Of a stretch of 64,000 bases of DNA, positions 43,569 to 51,482 are shown piece after piece; the stretch's first letter is position 1; each line of letters opens with the position of its first letter. Below the pieces are notes generated by a model. The model had not been told where the DNA came from. It saw nothing but the letters and a program-made list of their open reading frames with translations, and did no database searches. Source of the DNA: Paenibacillus humicus NBRC 102415 (lineage in GTDB: Bacteria; Bacillota; Bacilli; Paenibacillales; Paenibacillaceae). The position numbers were made by a program, and so were the translations under genes. The DNA is taken from NCBI RefSeq assembly GCF_004000905.1, contig NZ_BIMD01000004.1, forward strand, positions 1-64,000, written 5' to 3'.

Positions 43569-44450
43569 ATGAATATCAAGCCGACCGCCATGGACCGGTT
43601 CATTCTTGCCGTCAATCGCCTGCTCTTGGCTTGCATCGTCCTTGTCGTCCTTGTTCCGCTCATCTATGTGGCCGTCGCCTCCTTCATGGAACCGACCGCC
43701 CTCTTGAACAAGGGCATATCGTTTCATTTGAAGGATTACAGCGTCGAGGGCTACAAGCTGATTCTCTCCAATAAAGCCATGGTGCGCGGCTTCCTCAACG
43801 CTCTGTTCTATTCAGGCGCGTTCGCGCTGATCACAGTGGCGGTATCGGTATGCGCGGGGTTCCCGCTGTCGATCGACAGCTTTGCCGGCCGCAAGTTTTT
43901 CATGACGGCGTTTGTGTTTACGATGTTTTTCGGGGGAGGGCTCATCCCGACCTTCCTCGTCATCAAGCAGCTCGGCATGCTCGACACGGTATGGGCGATC
44001 CTCATTCCCGGCGCCGTCAACGTGTGGAACATCATTCTGGCGAGAACTTTCTTCAAGGGGATACCAAGGGAGCTGAGCGAGGCGGCCAAGGTCGACGGAG
44101 CCTCGGAACTGACCATCTTCCTGAACATCGTCCTGCCGCTGTCCAAGCCGATCATGTTCGTTCTGGCCTTGTACGCCTTCGTCGGCCAGTGGAACTCCTT
44201 TTTCGACGCTATGATCTATCTGGAGAATACCAAGCTGTATCCGCTGCAGCTCGTGCTGCGTTCGATTCTGATCCAGAATCAGGTCAGCCCCGAGATGCTG
44301 ACGGACCGCGCCCAGGCAGCGGAGCTCAAGCGCCTGTCCGAAATCATCAAGTATGCTTCCATCGTCATTTCCAGCCTTCCGCTGCTGATCATGTATCCCT
44401 TTTTCCAGAAATACTTCGAGAAGGGCGTCATGGTAGGATCTTTGAAGTAA
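43569..44450 (+). CDS. ABC sugar permease, YtcP-type
   Basis: A 293-residue partner permease with six membrane segments. Diagnostic stretches are FVFTMFFGGGLIPTFLVIKQLG, ARTFFKGIPRELSEAAKVDG (EAA loop) and the C-terminal FFQKYFEKGVMVGSLK. The ATG follows AAGAAAGGAG, 19 bases after the LplB-type stop. No ATPase gene is nearby, as usual for this class, which shares MsmX-like ATPases. Confidence 0.9.
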   Translation: MNIKPTAMDRFILAVNRLLLACIVLVVLVPLIYVAVASFMEPTALLNKGISFHLKDYSVEGYKLILSNKAMVRGFLNALFYSGAFALITVAVSVCAGFPLSIDSFAGRKFFMTAFVFTMFFGGGLIPTFLVIKQLGMLDTVWAILIPGAVNVWNIILARTFFKGIPRELSEAAKVDGASELTIFLNIVLPLSKPIMFVLALYAFVGQWNSFFDAMIYLENTKLYPLQLVLRSILIQNQVSPEMLTDRAQAAELKRLSEIIKYASIVISSLPLLIMYPFFQKYFEKGVMVGSLK

Positions 44451-44507
44451 GGAGGGCGGCAGTCTGGGCACTGTCTATAAGATCAACCATCATAGGAGGG
44501 GTATCAA

Positions 44508-46097
44508 ATGAAAAAAATGAAAAAAACGGCGGTCTGCTTTTCCGGCGCGGCACTGCTGCTCGCCGCAGCCGGATGCAGCGGAAACGACGCAGGACCGGAT
44601 GGATCGGGAGATTCCGCCACGACCTTGAAGTTCATGACCCAGAGCTCCGTGCTCGCTCCGGAAAATCCCAACGACAAGCTCATCTTCAAGCGGCTGGAGG
44701 AAAAGACGGGCATCCATATCAAGTGGACCAACTATACAAGCGACGTCTTCGCCGAGAAGCGGAATCTGGCGCTGGCGACAGGCGACCTTCCCGACGCGAT
44801 TTTCGATGCGGGTCTGGGCGACTACGAGCTGCTGAAGCTGGCCAAGGACGGCACGATCATCCCGCTCGACGATCTCGTTAAGCAGATGCCGAACCTGAAC
44901 GCGGTGCTGGAGAAGGCTCCCCAGTACAAGGCGATGATGACGGCTCCGGACGGGCATATCTACTCTCTTCCCTGGATCGAAGAGCTGGGATCGGGCAAGG
45001 AAAGCATCCATTCCGTCAACAACATTCCTTGGATCAACATAGCTTGGCTCGACAAGCTGGGACTTCAAATGCCGACAACGACCGAAGAGCTGAAGCAGGT
45101 GCTCATCGCCTTCAAGACGAAGGATCCCAACGGCAATGGGAAGGCCGACGAGATTCCGCTTTCCTTCATCAACTCCGATGGGGGCAATGAGGATCTCGCG
45201 TTTCTGTTCGGATCGTTCGGGGGAGGAATCAACTGGGACTATACGCTCGTGAGCGACGAAGGCAAGATCAGCTTCGGTCCCGCGGAAGAAGGCTTCAAGA
45301 AAGCCGTCGACTATATCCATGAGCTGTATGCTGCCGGAGTCATTGACAACGAGTTCGTCACTCAAGATTGGAACACGTATATCGCCAAGGGCAAGGAAGA
45401 TGTCTATGGCCTATACTTCACTTGGGACAAGGCCAACGTGACCGGCATGGACAGCAAGTTCGAGCCGATGCCGGCTCTGGCCGGCCCGGACGGCACGAAG
45501 AACGTTACCCGCACGAACGGCATGGGATTCGATCGGGGCCGCATGGTCGTCACGAAGGCGAACAAGAATCTGGAGGCGACGGCCAAGTGGATGGACCAGC
45601 TGTACGATCCGCTGCAGTCGGTTCAGGACAACTGGGGAACGTACGGCGACGACAAGCAGCAGAACATCTTTGAATTCGACGAAGCCAATAAAATGCTCAA
45701 GCATCTGCCGCTGAACGGTGCGGCTCCAGGGGAGCTGAGAGGGAAGACAAGCGTAGGCGGACCGCTGGCGATTCTAGATTCGTATTACGGCACCGTCACG
45801 ACGAAGCCGGATGACGCGGCATGGAGACTGGACATCCTCAAGAAGATTTACGTGCCGGACATGAAGGCCAAGAACATCTATCCGAAAGTGTTCTACTCGA
45901 TGGAGGATCTCGACCGTCTGTCCGCCATCGAGGCCGATTTGAAGCCCTATGTGCTGCGGATGCGCACGGAATGGATCCAGAACGGCAAGGCCGATCAGGA
46001 ATGGGCTTCCTATCTCAAGGAGCTCGACCGGCTTGGTCTGCAGGACTGGCTGAGAATCAAGCAGGAAGGCTATGACCGCAACGCGGCCGCGGGCTGA
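44508..46097 (+). CDS. ABC substrate-binding lipoprotein, LplA/LipO-type
   Basis: A 529-residue lipoprotein with lipobox LAAAGC (Cys23) and a Gly/Ser/Asp linker. The large family 1 domain contains an EF-hand-like calcium loop (KDPNGNGKADEIPL) typical of LipO proteins, and the conserved C-terminal half YPKVFYSMEDLDRL. It should bind fructo-oligosaccharides or levan fragments, judged from the next gene. The ATG at 44508 follows ATAGGAGGGG. Confidence 0.88.
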   Translation: MKKMKKTAVCFSGAALLLAAAGCSGNDAGPDGSGDSATTLKFMTQSSVLAPENPNDKLIFKRLEEKTGIHIKWTNYTSDVFAEKRNLALATGDLPDAIFDAGLGDYELLKLAKDGTIIPLDDLVKQMPNLNAVLEKAPQYKAMMTAPDGHIYSLPWIEELGSGKESIHSVNNIPWINIAWLDKLGLQMPTTTEELKQVLIAFKTKDPNGNGKADEIPLSFINSDGGNEDLAFLFGSFGGGINWDYTLVSDEGKISFGPAEEGFKKAVDYIHELYAAGVIDNEFVTQDWNTYIAKGKEDVYGLYFTWDKANVTGMDSKFEPMPALAGPDGTKNVTRTNGMGFDRGRMVVTKANKNLEATAKWMDQLYDPLQSVQDNWGTYGDDKQQNIFEFDEANKMLKHLPLNGAAPGELRGKTSVGGPLAILDSYYGTVTTKPDDAAWRLDILKKIYVPDMKAKNIYPKVFYSMEDLDRLSAIEADLKPYVLRMRTEWIQNGKADQEWASYLKELDRLGLQDWLRIKQEGYDRNAAAG

Positions 46098-46176
46098 AGC
46101 CGAACGGCTGCAGCTTCAGGACTTCAGCAGCAGGACAGCACTCATGACATTTGAATGGCATAAAAGGAGAGTTACG

Positions 46177-47646
46177 ATGAACCCTATATCCAACACGGCT
46201 TTTCGACCCGAATACCATTTCACTCCGCCAGCCGGCTGGATGAACGATCCGAACGGAATGGTCTATTATCGCGGCGCCTATCATCTGTTCTACCAGCATC
46301 ATCCCCGCGGTACGACCTGGGGTCCGATGCACTGGGGCCATGCGGTCAGCAAGGATCTGATCCGGTGGGAGCATCGTCCTATCGCGCTGGCTCCCGACGA
46401 GCACGGCATGATCTTTTCCGGCAGCGCCGTTGTCGACCGATATGATACATCGGGCTTCTTTGGCGGCGGGGAGGGGCTCGTCGCGATCTTCACGCATCAT
46501 GACGAGCATCCGGTCACGGGTGCAGCCAGGCAGAGACAGAGCCTGGCGTACAGCTTGGACGAGGGAGCGACATGGATCAAGTACGCTGGCAATCCCGTCC
46601 TTTCCCATGAAAGCCATGCCGATTTTCGGGATCCGAAAGTATTCCGGCATGAAGGCTGCTGGATCATGATTCTCGCCTCCGGTCAAACGGTGACGATCTA
46701 CCGCTCGGTTAACCTCATCGATTGGACGTTTGCGAGCGAGTTCGGCCAAGGAATCGGCTCCCACGACGGTGTCTGGGAATGTCCGGACTTGTTCCCGCTT
46801 GCTGTGGACGGCGATCCGCAGAAGCGCGTCTGGGCGATGCTCGTCAGCATCGGCAACGATCCCGGCATCGTGGAGGGATCGCGGATCCAGTATTTCATGG
46901 GCTCCTTCGACGGGTTCGCGTTCACGCCCGATGAAGCATCGAATACCGTTCGCTGGCTGGATCACGGCCGGGACAATTATGCGGCGGTCACGTGGTCCGG
47001 CATTCCGGAGACGGATGGCCGTACGGTCTGCATCGGCTGGATGAGCAATTGGCGTTATGCCAACCAGACGCCGACCGAAGGCTGGAGGAGCGCCATGACG
47101 ATTCCCCGAGAGCTCGCGCTTGACTACTCGGAAGGCGACGCCGTCCTCGTGCAGCGGCCGGTCCGTGAGCTGGAGTCGGCGCGGCAGCCGCTGCTGTCTC
47201 TTCTGGAGCCGGAATGGAAGGAAGCCCAGAGCAAGCTGAGCGGATTCGGGCTGGACAGCTTCGAGATGGTGGCCGAGTTCGAGGCGGAAGCCGGCGCCGG
47301 AGAGTACGGCATCAGCATAAGGATGTCGGCGGAGGAAGAGACGCGAGTAGGTTTCAGTCCGCAGAGCGGGGAATTGTTCGTGGATCGGACACGATCCGGA
47401 GTGGGCGATTTCCATGTCGATTTTGCTGGCAGGCACGCCATGGCGGCGAAGGCGGACGGTGGACGGATGAAGCTTCGTATTCTCGTGGACCGATCTTCGG
47501 TCGAAGTGTTCGCATGCGGCGGACGGGCCGTCATGACCGAGCTGATCTTCCCGGATCCCGAGTCGCTGGGACTCATCCTGTTCGGCAGCGAAGATCGGGT
47601 CAAGCTTCTTTCGCTCGAGCTGTACAGACTGGCGCTGGGCAGTTGA
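46177..47646 (+). CDS. Glycoside hydrolase family 32 (fructan/sucrose hydrolase)
   Basis: A 489-residue enzyme hydrolysing beta-fructosidic bonds in sucrose, inulin or levan oligomers. The nucleophile is Asp24 in WMNDPNGMVYY, the transition-state Asp152 is in FRDPK, and the acid/base Glu201 is in ECPDLFP, so all catalytic residues are present. The five-blade propeller is followed by a C-terminal beta-sandwich (about 340-489) with RSSVEVFACGGRAVMTELIFP. There is no signal peptide, so it acts inside the cell on imported oligosaccharides. The ATG at 46177 follows AAAAGGAGAG. Confidence 0.93.
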   Translation: MNPISNTAFRPEYHFTPPAGWMNDPNGMVYYRGAYHLFYQHHPRGTTWGPMHWGHAVSKDLIRWEHRPIALAPDEHGMIFSGSAVVDRYDTSGFFGGGEGLVAIFTHHDEHPVTGAARQRQSLAYSLDEGATWIKYAGNPVLSHESHADFRDPKVFRHEGCWIMILASGQTVTIYRSVNLIDWTFASEFGQGIGSHDGVWECPDLFPLAVDGDPQKRVWAMLVSIGNDPGIVEGSRIQYFMGSFDGFAFTPDEASNTVRWLDHGRDNYAAVTWSGIPETDGRTVCIGWMSNWRYANQTPTEGWRSAMTIPRELALDYSEGDAVLVQRPVRELESARQPLLSLLEPEWKEAQSKLSGFGLDSFEMVAEFEAEAGAGEYGISIRMSAEEETRVGFSPQSGELFVDRTRSGVGDFHVDFAGRHAMAAKADGGRMKLRILVDRSSVEVFACGGRAVMTELIFPDPESLGLILFGSEDRVKLLSLELYRLALGS

Positions 47647-47661
47647 AGGAGGCGGACAGGC

Positions 47662-48546
47662 ATGAGAATCGGAGCGATTGAAGCAGGAGGAACCAAGTTT
47701 GTGTGCGGCATCGGCAATGAGGACGGAGATATCCTGGACAGCATCAGCTTCCCGACGGGGGATCCCGAGCGGACCGTGGAACAGGCGATGGCTTATTTCC
47801 GCAGCCGGGATGCGGAGGCGATCGGGATCGGCTCGTTCGGGCCGATCGGCGTCCATCCGGACCGGCCAGATTACGGGTTCGTGACCGCGACGCCCAAGAC
47901 AGGGTGGTCCGGGTTCGATTTCCTGGGGACGATGAAGCGGGAGTTCGGGGTTCCGATCGGCTGGGATACGGATGTCAACGCAGCGGCGCTTGGCGAAGCA
48001 TCTTGGGGAGCGGCTTCAGGTCTGGGCAGCTGCGTATATATTACGGTCGGAACCGGTATCGGAGTCGGCGTTTATTACGAAGGCAGGCTGGTTCACGGGC
48101 TGCTTCATCCTGAAGGAGGACATGTGCTGACGCGCAGGCATCCCAAGGACGGGTTCCGCGGCATCTGTCCCTTCCATGGCGACTGCCTGGAGGGGATGGC
48201 TGCCGGCCCGGCACTGGAAGCCCGCTGGCAGGTCAAGGGGAGTGTGCTTCCGTCAGAGCACGAGGCATGGACATTCGAGGCGTTCTATCTCGGCCAGGCA
48301 GTCGCGAACGTGATTTTGATGCTGTCGCCAGCGAAGGTCATTCTTGGAGGAGGCGTCATGCAGCAGCCGCAGCTGCTGCCGATGATCAGGGAAGAGGTCC
48401 GCCGCAATCTGAACGGATACGTAAAGGCGGACGAGCTTGCGGAAGGTCTGGACGCGTATGTCGTGCTTCCAGGGCTTGACGGCCGTTCGGGATTAAGCGG
48501 GGCGCTGGCGCTCGGGTTGAGGGCTTGGAGGGACAGCCAAGGCTGA
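47662..48546 (+). CDS. ROK-family fructokinase
   Basis: A 294-residue ROK kinase of the Bacillus GmuE/YdhR fructokinase group. ATP-binding IGAIEAGGTKFVCGIGN is at the start, followed by GSFGPIGV, DTDVNAAALGEASWGAA and VGTGIGVGVY. The zinc site is intact: GHVLTRRHPKDGFRGICPFH and the following GDC. It should phosphorylate fructose freed by the upstream GH32 enzyme to fructose 6-phosphate. The ATG follows AGGAGGCGG, 15 bases after GH32, and a terminator at 48660 closes the operon. Confidence 0.92.
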   Translation: MRIGAIEAGGTKFVCGIGNEDGDILDSISFPTGDPERTVEQAMAYFRSRDAEAIGIGSFGPIGVHPDRPDYGFVTATPKTGWSGFDFLGTMKREFGVPIGWDTDVNAAALGEASWGAASGLGSCVYITVGTGIGVGVYYEGRLVHGLLHPEGGHVLTRRHPKDGFRGICPFHGDCLEGMAAGPALEARWQVKGSVLPSEHEAWTFEAFYLGQAVANVILMLSPAKVILGGGVMQQPQLLPMIREEVRRNLNGYVKADELAEGLDAYVVLPGLDGRSGLSGALALGLRAWRDSQG

Positions 48547-48659
48547 CGTGACGAATAGACAGCGAAGACAACCGAACGACGAGAGTAAACATGGTTGGCT
48601 GAAGCCGTCTTTGACGGAAATAGGTGCAAGGAATAGCAGGCTTTCAATTTTAAAAACGA

Positions 48660-48694
48660 AAGGCCAGCCGGTAATTTCCGGCTGGCCTTTCTGT
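48660..48694. terminator. Terminator after the fructokinase gene
   Basis: AAGGCCAGCCGG pairs perfectly with CCGGCTGGCCTT around a T-rich loop, with Ts after and As before, so it can act on both strands. Confidence 0.85.
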
Positions 48695-48742
48695 TGGCTT
48701 AGTGAGGCTGCCGCAAAGGAACCTTCTTTCCATTTCGCATGG

Positions 48743-48934
48743 TCAGAGCCCCAGCTTATGTCCCTTCTCCAGCCGGACGATCTGCTTCCCGCCGTTGTCG
48801 GCGAGTCGCGGAACTGCAGGATGGTGTCGCGCATCTTGGGCAGAGCCTCCTGCTTGTAGGCGCTGATGGAATCGAGAGCCGACAGCATCTCGGTGAACGC
48901 CTGCTTCAGCGTATCCACGGAGATGCGGCCTCCA
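48743..48934 (-). pseudogene. Fragment of a telA duplicate (3' end only)
   Basis: About 190 bases match the last about 60 codons of the intact telA gene at 50326-50517 almost base for base, including the same stop codon. It differs by a few substitutions and one missing base (GAGTCGCGG against GAGCTCGCGG), which breaks the frame. Upstream of the match the sequence switches directly to a DUF1796-gene fragment, so there is no start or promoter. It is a decayed partial duplication. Confidence 0.8.
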
Positions 48935-48937
48935 TCA

Positions 48938-48992
48938 ATACGCCGGATAGATGAGGCGAGCCCATCCAATCGATCGGACCGGAATAAAGCCG
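48938..48992 (-). pseudogene. Fragment of a DUF1796 gene duplicate
   Basis: Fifty-five bases match 39619-39673 of the intact DUF1796 gene with two substitutions and encode the same RLYSGPIDWMGSPHLSGV stretch. The piece is joined to the telA fragment and has no start. The following 180 bases to the phosphoesterase end show no gene. Confidence 0.75.
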
Positions 48993-49173
48993 TTTTTGGG
49001 GCATGATCCGCCGAATATCGTCCGACTGGCAGGCTAGTCCGCTATTGCGGCGGAGACCGCCGTCGCCTGCGCAATCGGAACACGCGGAAGGCAACGTTCG
49101 GTCAGGCTGATGAGGAGCGTTTTCGCATCAGGCATACGTTTCGTTCCGGCTTTCCGTTCGACGCCGCTAAGGC

Positions 49174-50119
49174 TTACGACTCGACCGGCGTTATTTTCAA
49201 GGAAGCTTTGCCGTTGTTCAGCGTCAGCACGCCCTCGTAATATCCTCTGCCGCAGCCGGTCGTATCGCATTTGCACTCGTAATCGCCGGAACACCCGCAG
49301 ACGTAGAATTGAGTTTCGTTGAAGCCGGGGTAGATATGCGATAAGTTCTGGTAGAACGTATGCGAGTGATGGGTGAAGATCGCCAGCACTTTGTCTCTGA
49401 CGTTGGCCGGGATAGCGTGGAAAAAATGGGCTGTCTCCTGCGCGTCCAGCACATGCGAAGGATCGACGGTGATGCCGTTTACTTTCAGCGGCCAGTGACA
49501 ATCGATGATGTAGTAGAAATTCGGATCGAGCTTGGTCAGCAGATCGATGCTCGCGAAGCTGAATTTTCCCGGAGCGTTGTCGAGCCAGACGTACTTGACC
49601 TTGCCCTGCGTGCCGGGAAAATCCATCTTGCCCATCACGTCGCCAAGGTATTGTTTGAACTGGGCGCGCGTGTTGTCCTCCCAGTTGCCGATCGACGCTT
49701 TGAACGGAATGTGCTTGGGGCCAAGAATGCCCGTCGCGACGTTCTTGAACGCCTTGTAGTCCGTCGTGGCTTGCGTTCCGGTCGATCCGTGCTTGTTGTC
49801 GCCGCCAAAAATGCAGAAGCTCTTGCGGCCGGACTTCACCGCTTGCTGAAGCAGACGCTTATAAATGCTCAGGCTGTTCCCAAAACCGACATGGCTGTCG
49901 CCCATGACGAGGAAGTTGACGGTTTGGACGGCATTCAGGCGCCTTTTTTTGAGTGGGCAGGCGGTTATTTTGCGTTTCGCAACGCGCTGGACGGGTTTAA
50001 CGCTTTGGATTCGCTTGGACGGTTTGGCGTTTTTGACGCGTTTGGCGGTTTTGGCGGCGGGAGAAGCGACACCGGATTTCTTGTAGAAGCGATTAAGCCG
50101 CAGCTTCAGCTTGAATCAT
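49174..50119 (-). pseudogene. Calcineurin-like metallophosphoesterase, frameshifted near its start
   Basis: The intact part (to ATG 49905, 243 residues) has metallophosphatase motifs: VMGDSHVGF (D-x-H), FGGDNKHG (G-D-N), SIGNWEDN (GNxE/D) and FTHHSHTF. The C-terminus has a cysteine cluster (CGCSGDYECKCDTTGC) that may bind metal. The frame continues upstream of 49905 with a Lys/Arg-rich N-terminus but reaches TGA before any ATG. An ATG at 50119 behind GAAAGG would read MIQAEAAA and stop at 50093-50095. Removing one T in GGCTTAAT joins both frames into about 314 residues. Either a single-base mutation or sequencing error disrupts it, or translation starts internally. Confidence 0.65.
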
Positions 50120-50235
50120 CCTTTCATAGACCGGAATGGACTATATATATTCTCGCCCCGCCGGCATTGGAAGACGGAGGCGGCCCAATTCGTGCCGGAT
50201 CTGTCTCGTCAGGCAGACCCCATGACGAAACGAAC

Positions 50236-50276
50236 AAAAGCAGGCACCTATATATGTACAGGTGCCTGCTTTTGGG
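50236..50276. terminator. Terminator hairpin, duplicate of the EamA/LacI terminator
   Basis: AAAAGCAGGCACCT pairs with AGGTGCCTGCTTTT around ATATATGTAC. The arms are the same as in the hairpin at 41032-41065. On the minus strand it terminates the telA operon. Confidence 0.85.
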
Positions 50277-50298
50277 TGTGCTCGTTGTTCGAAGGGAG

Positions 50299-50325
50299 AC
50301 CGCAGCGGCATCGTTCCGCTGGAGG
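50299..50325 (-). pseudogene. Remnant of a LacI-type gene 3' end
   Basis: On the minus strand these bases encode LQRNDAAAV, nearly the LQRNDAAAALR end of the LacI-type regulator at 41082. They sit the same distance (35 bases) from the same hairpin. It directly abuts the telA stop. Confidence 0.55.
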
Positions 50326-51465
50326 TCAAAGCCCCAGCTTATGCCCCTTCTCCAGCCGGACGATCTGCTTCTCGCCGTTGTCGGCGAGCTCGCGGAACTG
50401 CAGGATGGTGTCGCGCATCTTGGGCAGAGCCTCCTGCTTGTAGGCGCTGATGGAATCGAGAGCCGACAGCATCTCGGTGAACGCCTGCTTCAGCGTATCC
50501 ACGGAGATGCTGGCCTCCAGAGACTGCTTGTGGATCGCGGCTCCCTGCGTATTGAGCATCCGGGAGGTAGAGGAGATGATGTCGTTGGTCGTCTGGTTGA
50601 GCAGCTCGATCTTCTTGAGCACGATCTTCTGGTTGTAGAGCGCCGAAGCGACGATGACGGAGATTTTGAGCGCCGAGATCGTGACGTTCTTGGCTCTGTC
50701 GACGCCCCGGATCAATTCCTTGTTGTTGCGGATGACGACCTCGATTGCCATGATGCCCTGCTGGTTGACGACGAGCATCTGCTGCAGGTCCATCACGCGC
50801 TGGCGCATCGGGAACAGCACCTCTTCGGTAATGAAGCGAACCTTCTCGGGATCCTCGCCGCGGATTTTGGCGGCCTCGATCTGGGCTTCGATCGATTCGT
50901 CCATGAGCCCGCCGAGCTGGATTTCCTTCTGGAGCTTCTTGGTCAGCTCCCGAAGGGCCTGCTGCTCGATCTCCAGCGTCGTGTTGTCGTTCTTCAGCGT
51001 CGACCGGCCCTTGTCGAGAGAGACGACGATATCGGAGATGACGGCGTCGGCCTTCTGGAATTTCAGGAAGTACGCCCGCAGCGGATTGAACAGCTTGCCG
51101 AGGAAGCCGCTCTTGGCAAAGTCGACAGCGCTCGGGTCGAGATCCTTGAGCTGCGTATGCAGCTCGGACAGTCCCTTGGCGACTTGGCCGCCTTCGTCTC
51201 CCGTCCTGGAGAGATTGCCGACCGATACCTGGAGCAGCGAGTTTTTGTCCGAGGAAGCCTTCATCGTTTTCATGCCGAAGCCGTCGATCGTCTGGAGTAT
51301 CTCCCTGCGTTTGTCCAGCGATTCCGTGTCCAGCTCCATGATGGCGGCGACGTTGGCGTCCGCCAGCTCCTTGAGCTTGCGGATCTCCTCCGGCACGGGC
51401 TTGACTTCTTCTTCTACCGCCGCCTTGATCTCTTCCGGGCTGGCTACCTCAAGCGAAAATGTCAT
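50326..51465 (-). CDS. TelA/YceH-family toxic anion resistance protein
   Basis: About 379 residues, mostly alpha-helical and coiled-coil, of the TelA family linked to tellurite and other envelope stress resistance in Bacillus (YceH) and Rhodobacter. Landmarks are NPLRAYFLKFQKADAVISDI, ALRELTKKLQKEIQLGGLMDE and NNKELIRGVDRAKNVTISAL. No signal or membrane segment is present, so it is cytosolic. ATG 51465, six bases after GGAGGAGG, is preferred over an ATG at 51471 that touches the site. It is the third gene of an operon with a VWA protein and a membrane protein. Part of its end is duplicated at 48743-48934. Confidence 0.88.
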   Translation of the reverse strand: MTFSLEVASPEEIKAAVEEEVKPVPEEIRKLKELADANVAAIMELDTESLDKRREILQTIDGFGMKTMKASSDKNSLLQVSVGNLSRTGDEGGQVAKGLSELHTQLKDLDPSAVDFAKSGFLGKLFNPLRAYFLKFQKADAVISDIVVSLDKGRSTLKNDNTTLEIEQQALRELTKKLQKEIQLGGLMDESIEAQIEAAKIRGEDPEKVRFITEEVLFPMRQRVMDLQQMLVVNQQGIMAIEVVIRNNKELIRGVDRAKNVTISALKISVIVASALYNQKIVLKKIELLNQTTNDIISSTSRMLNTQGAAIHKQSLEASISVDTLKQAFTEMLSALDSISAYKQEALPKMRDTILQFRELADNGEKQIVRLEKGHKLGL

Positions 51466-51482
51466 GGTCATCCTCCTCCGAG

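Noticed and set aside
48493-48969. 158-codon minus-strand frame containing telA-like residues
   Set aside because: It is a composite of the telA fragment read through its frameshift and a terminator region; it is treated as pseudogene remnants.
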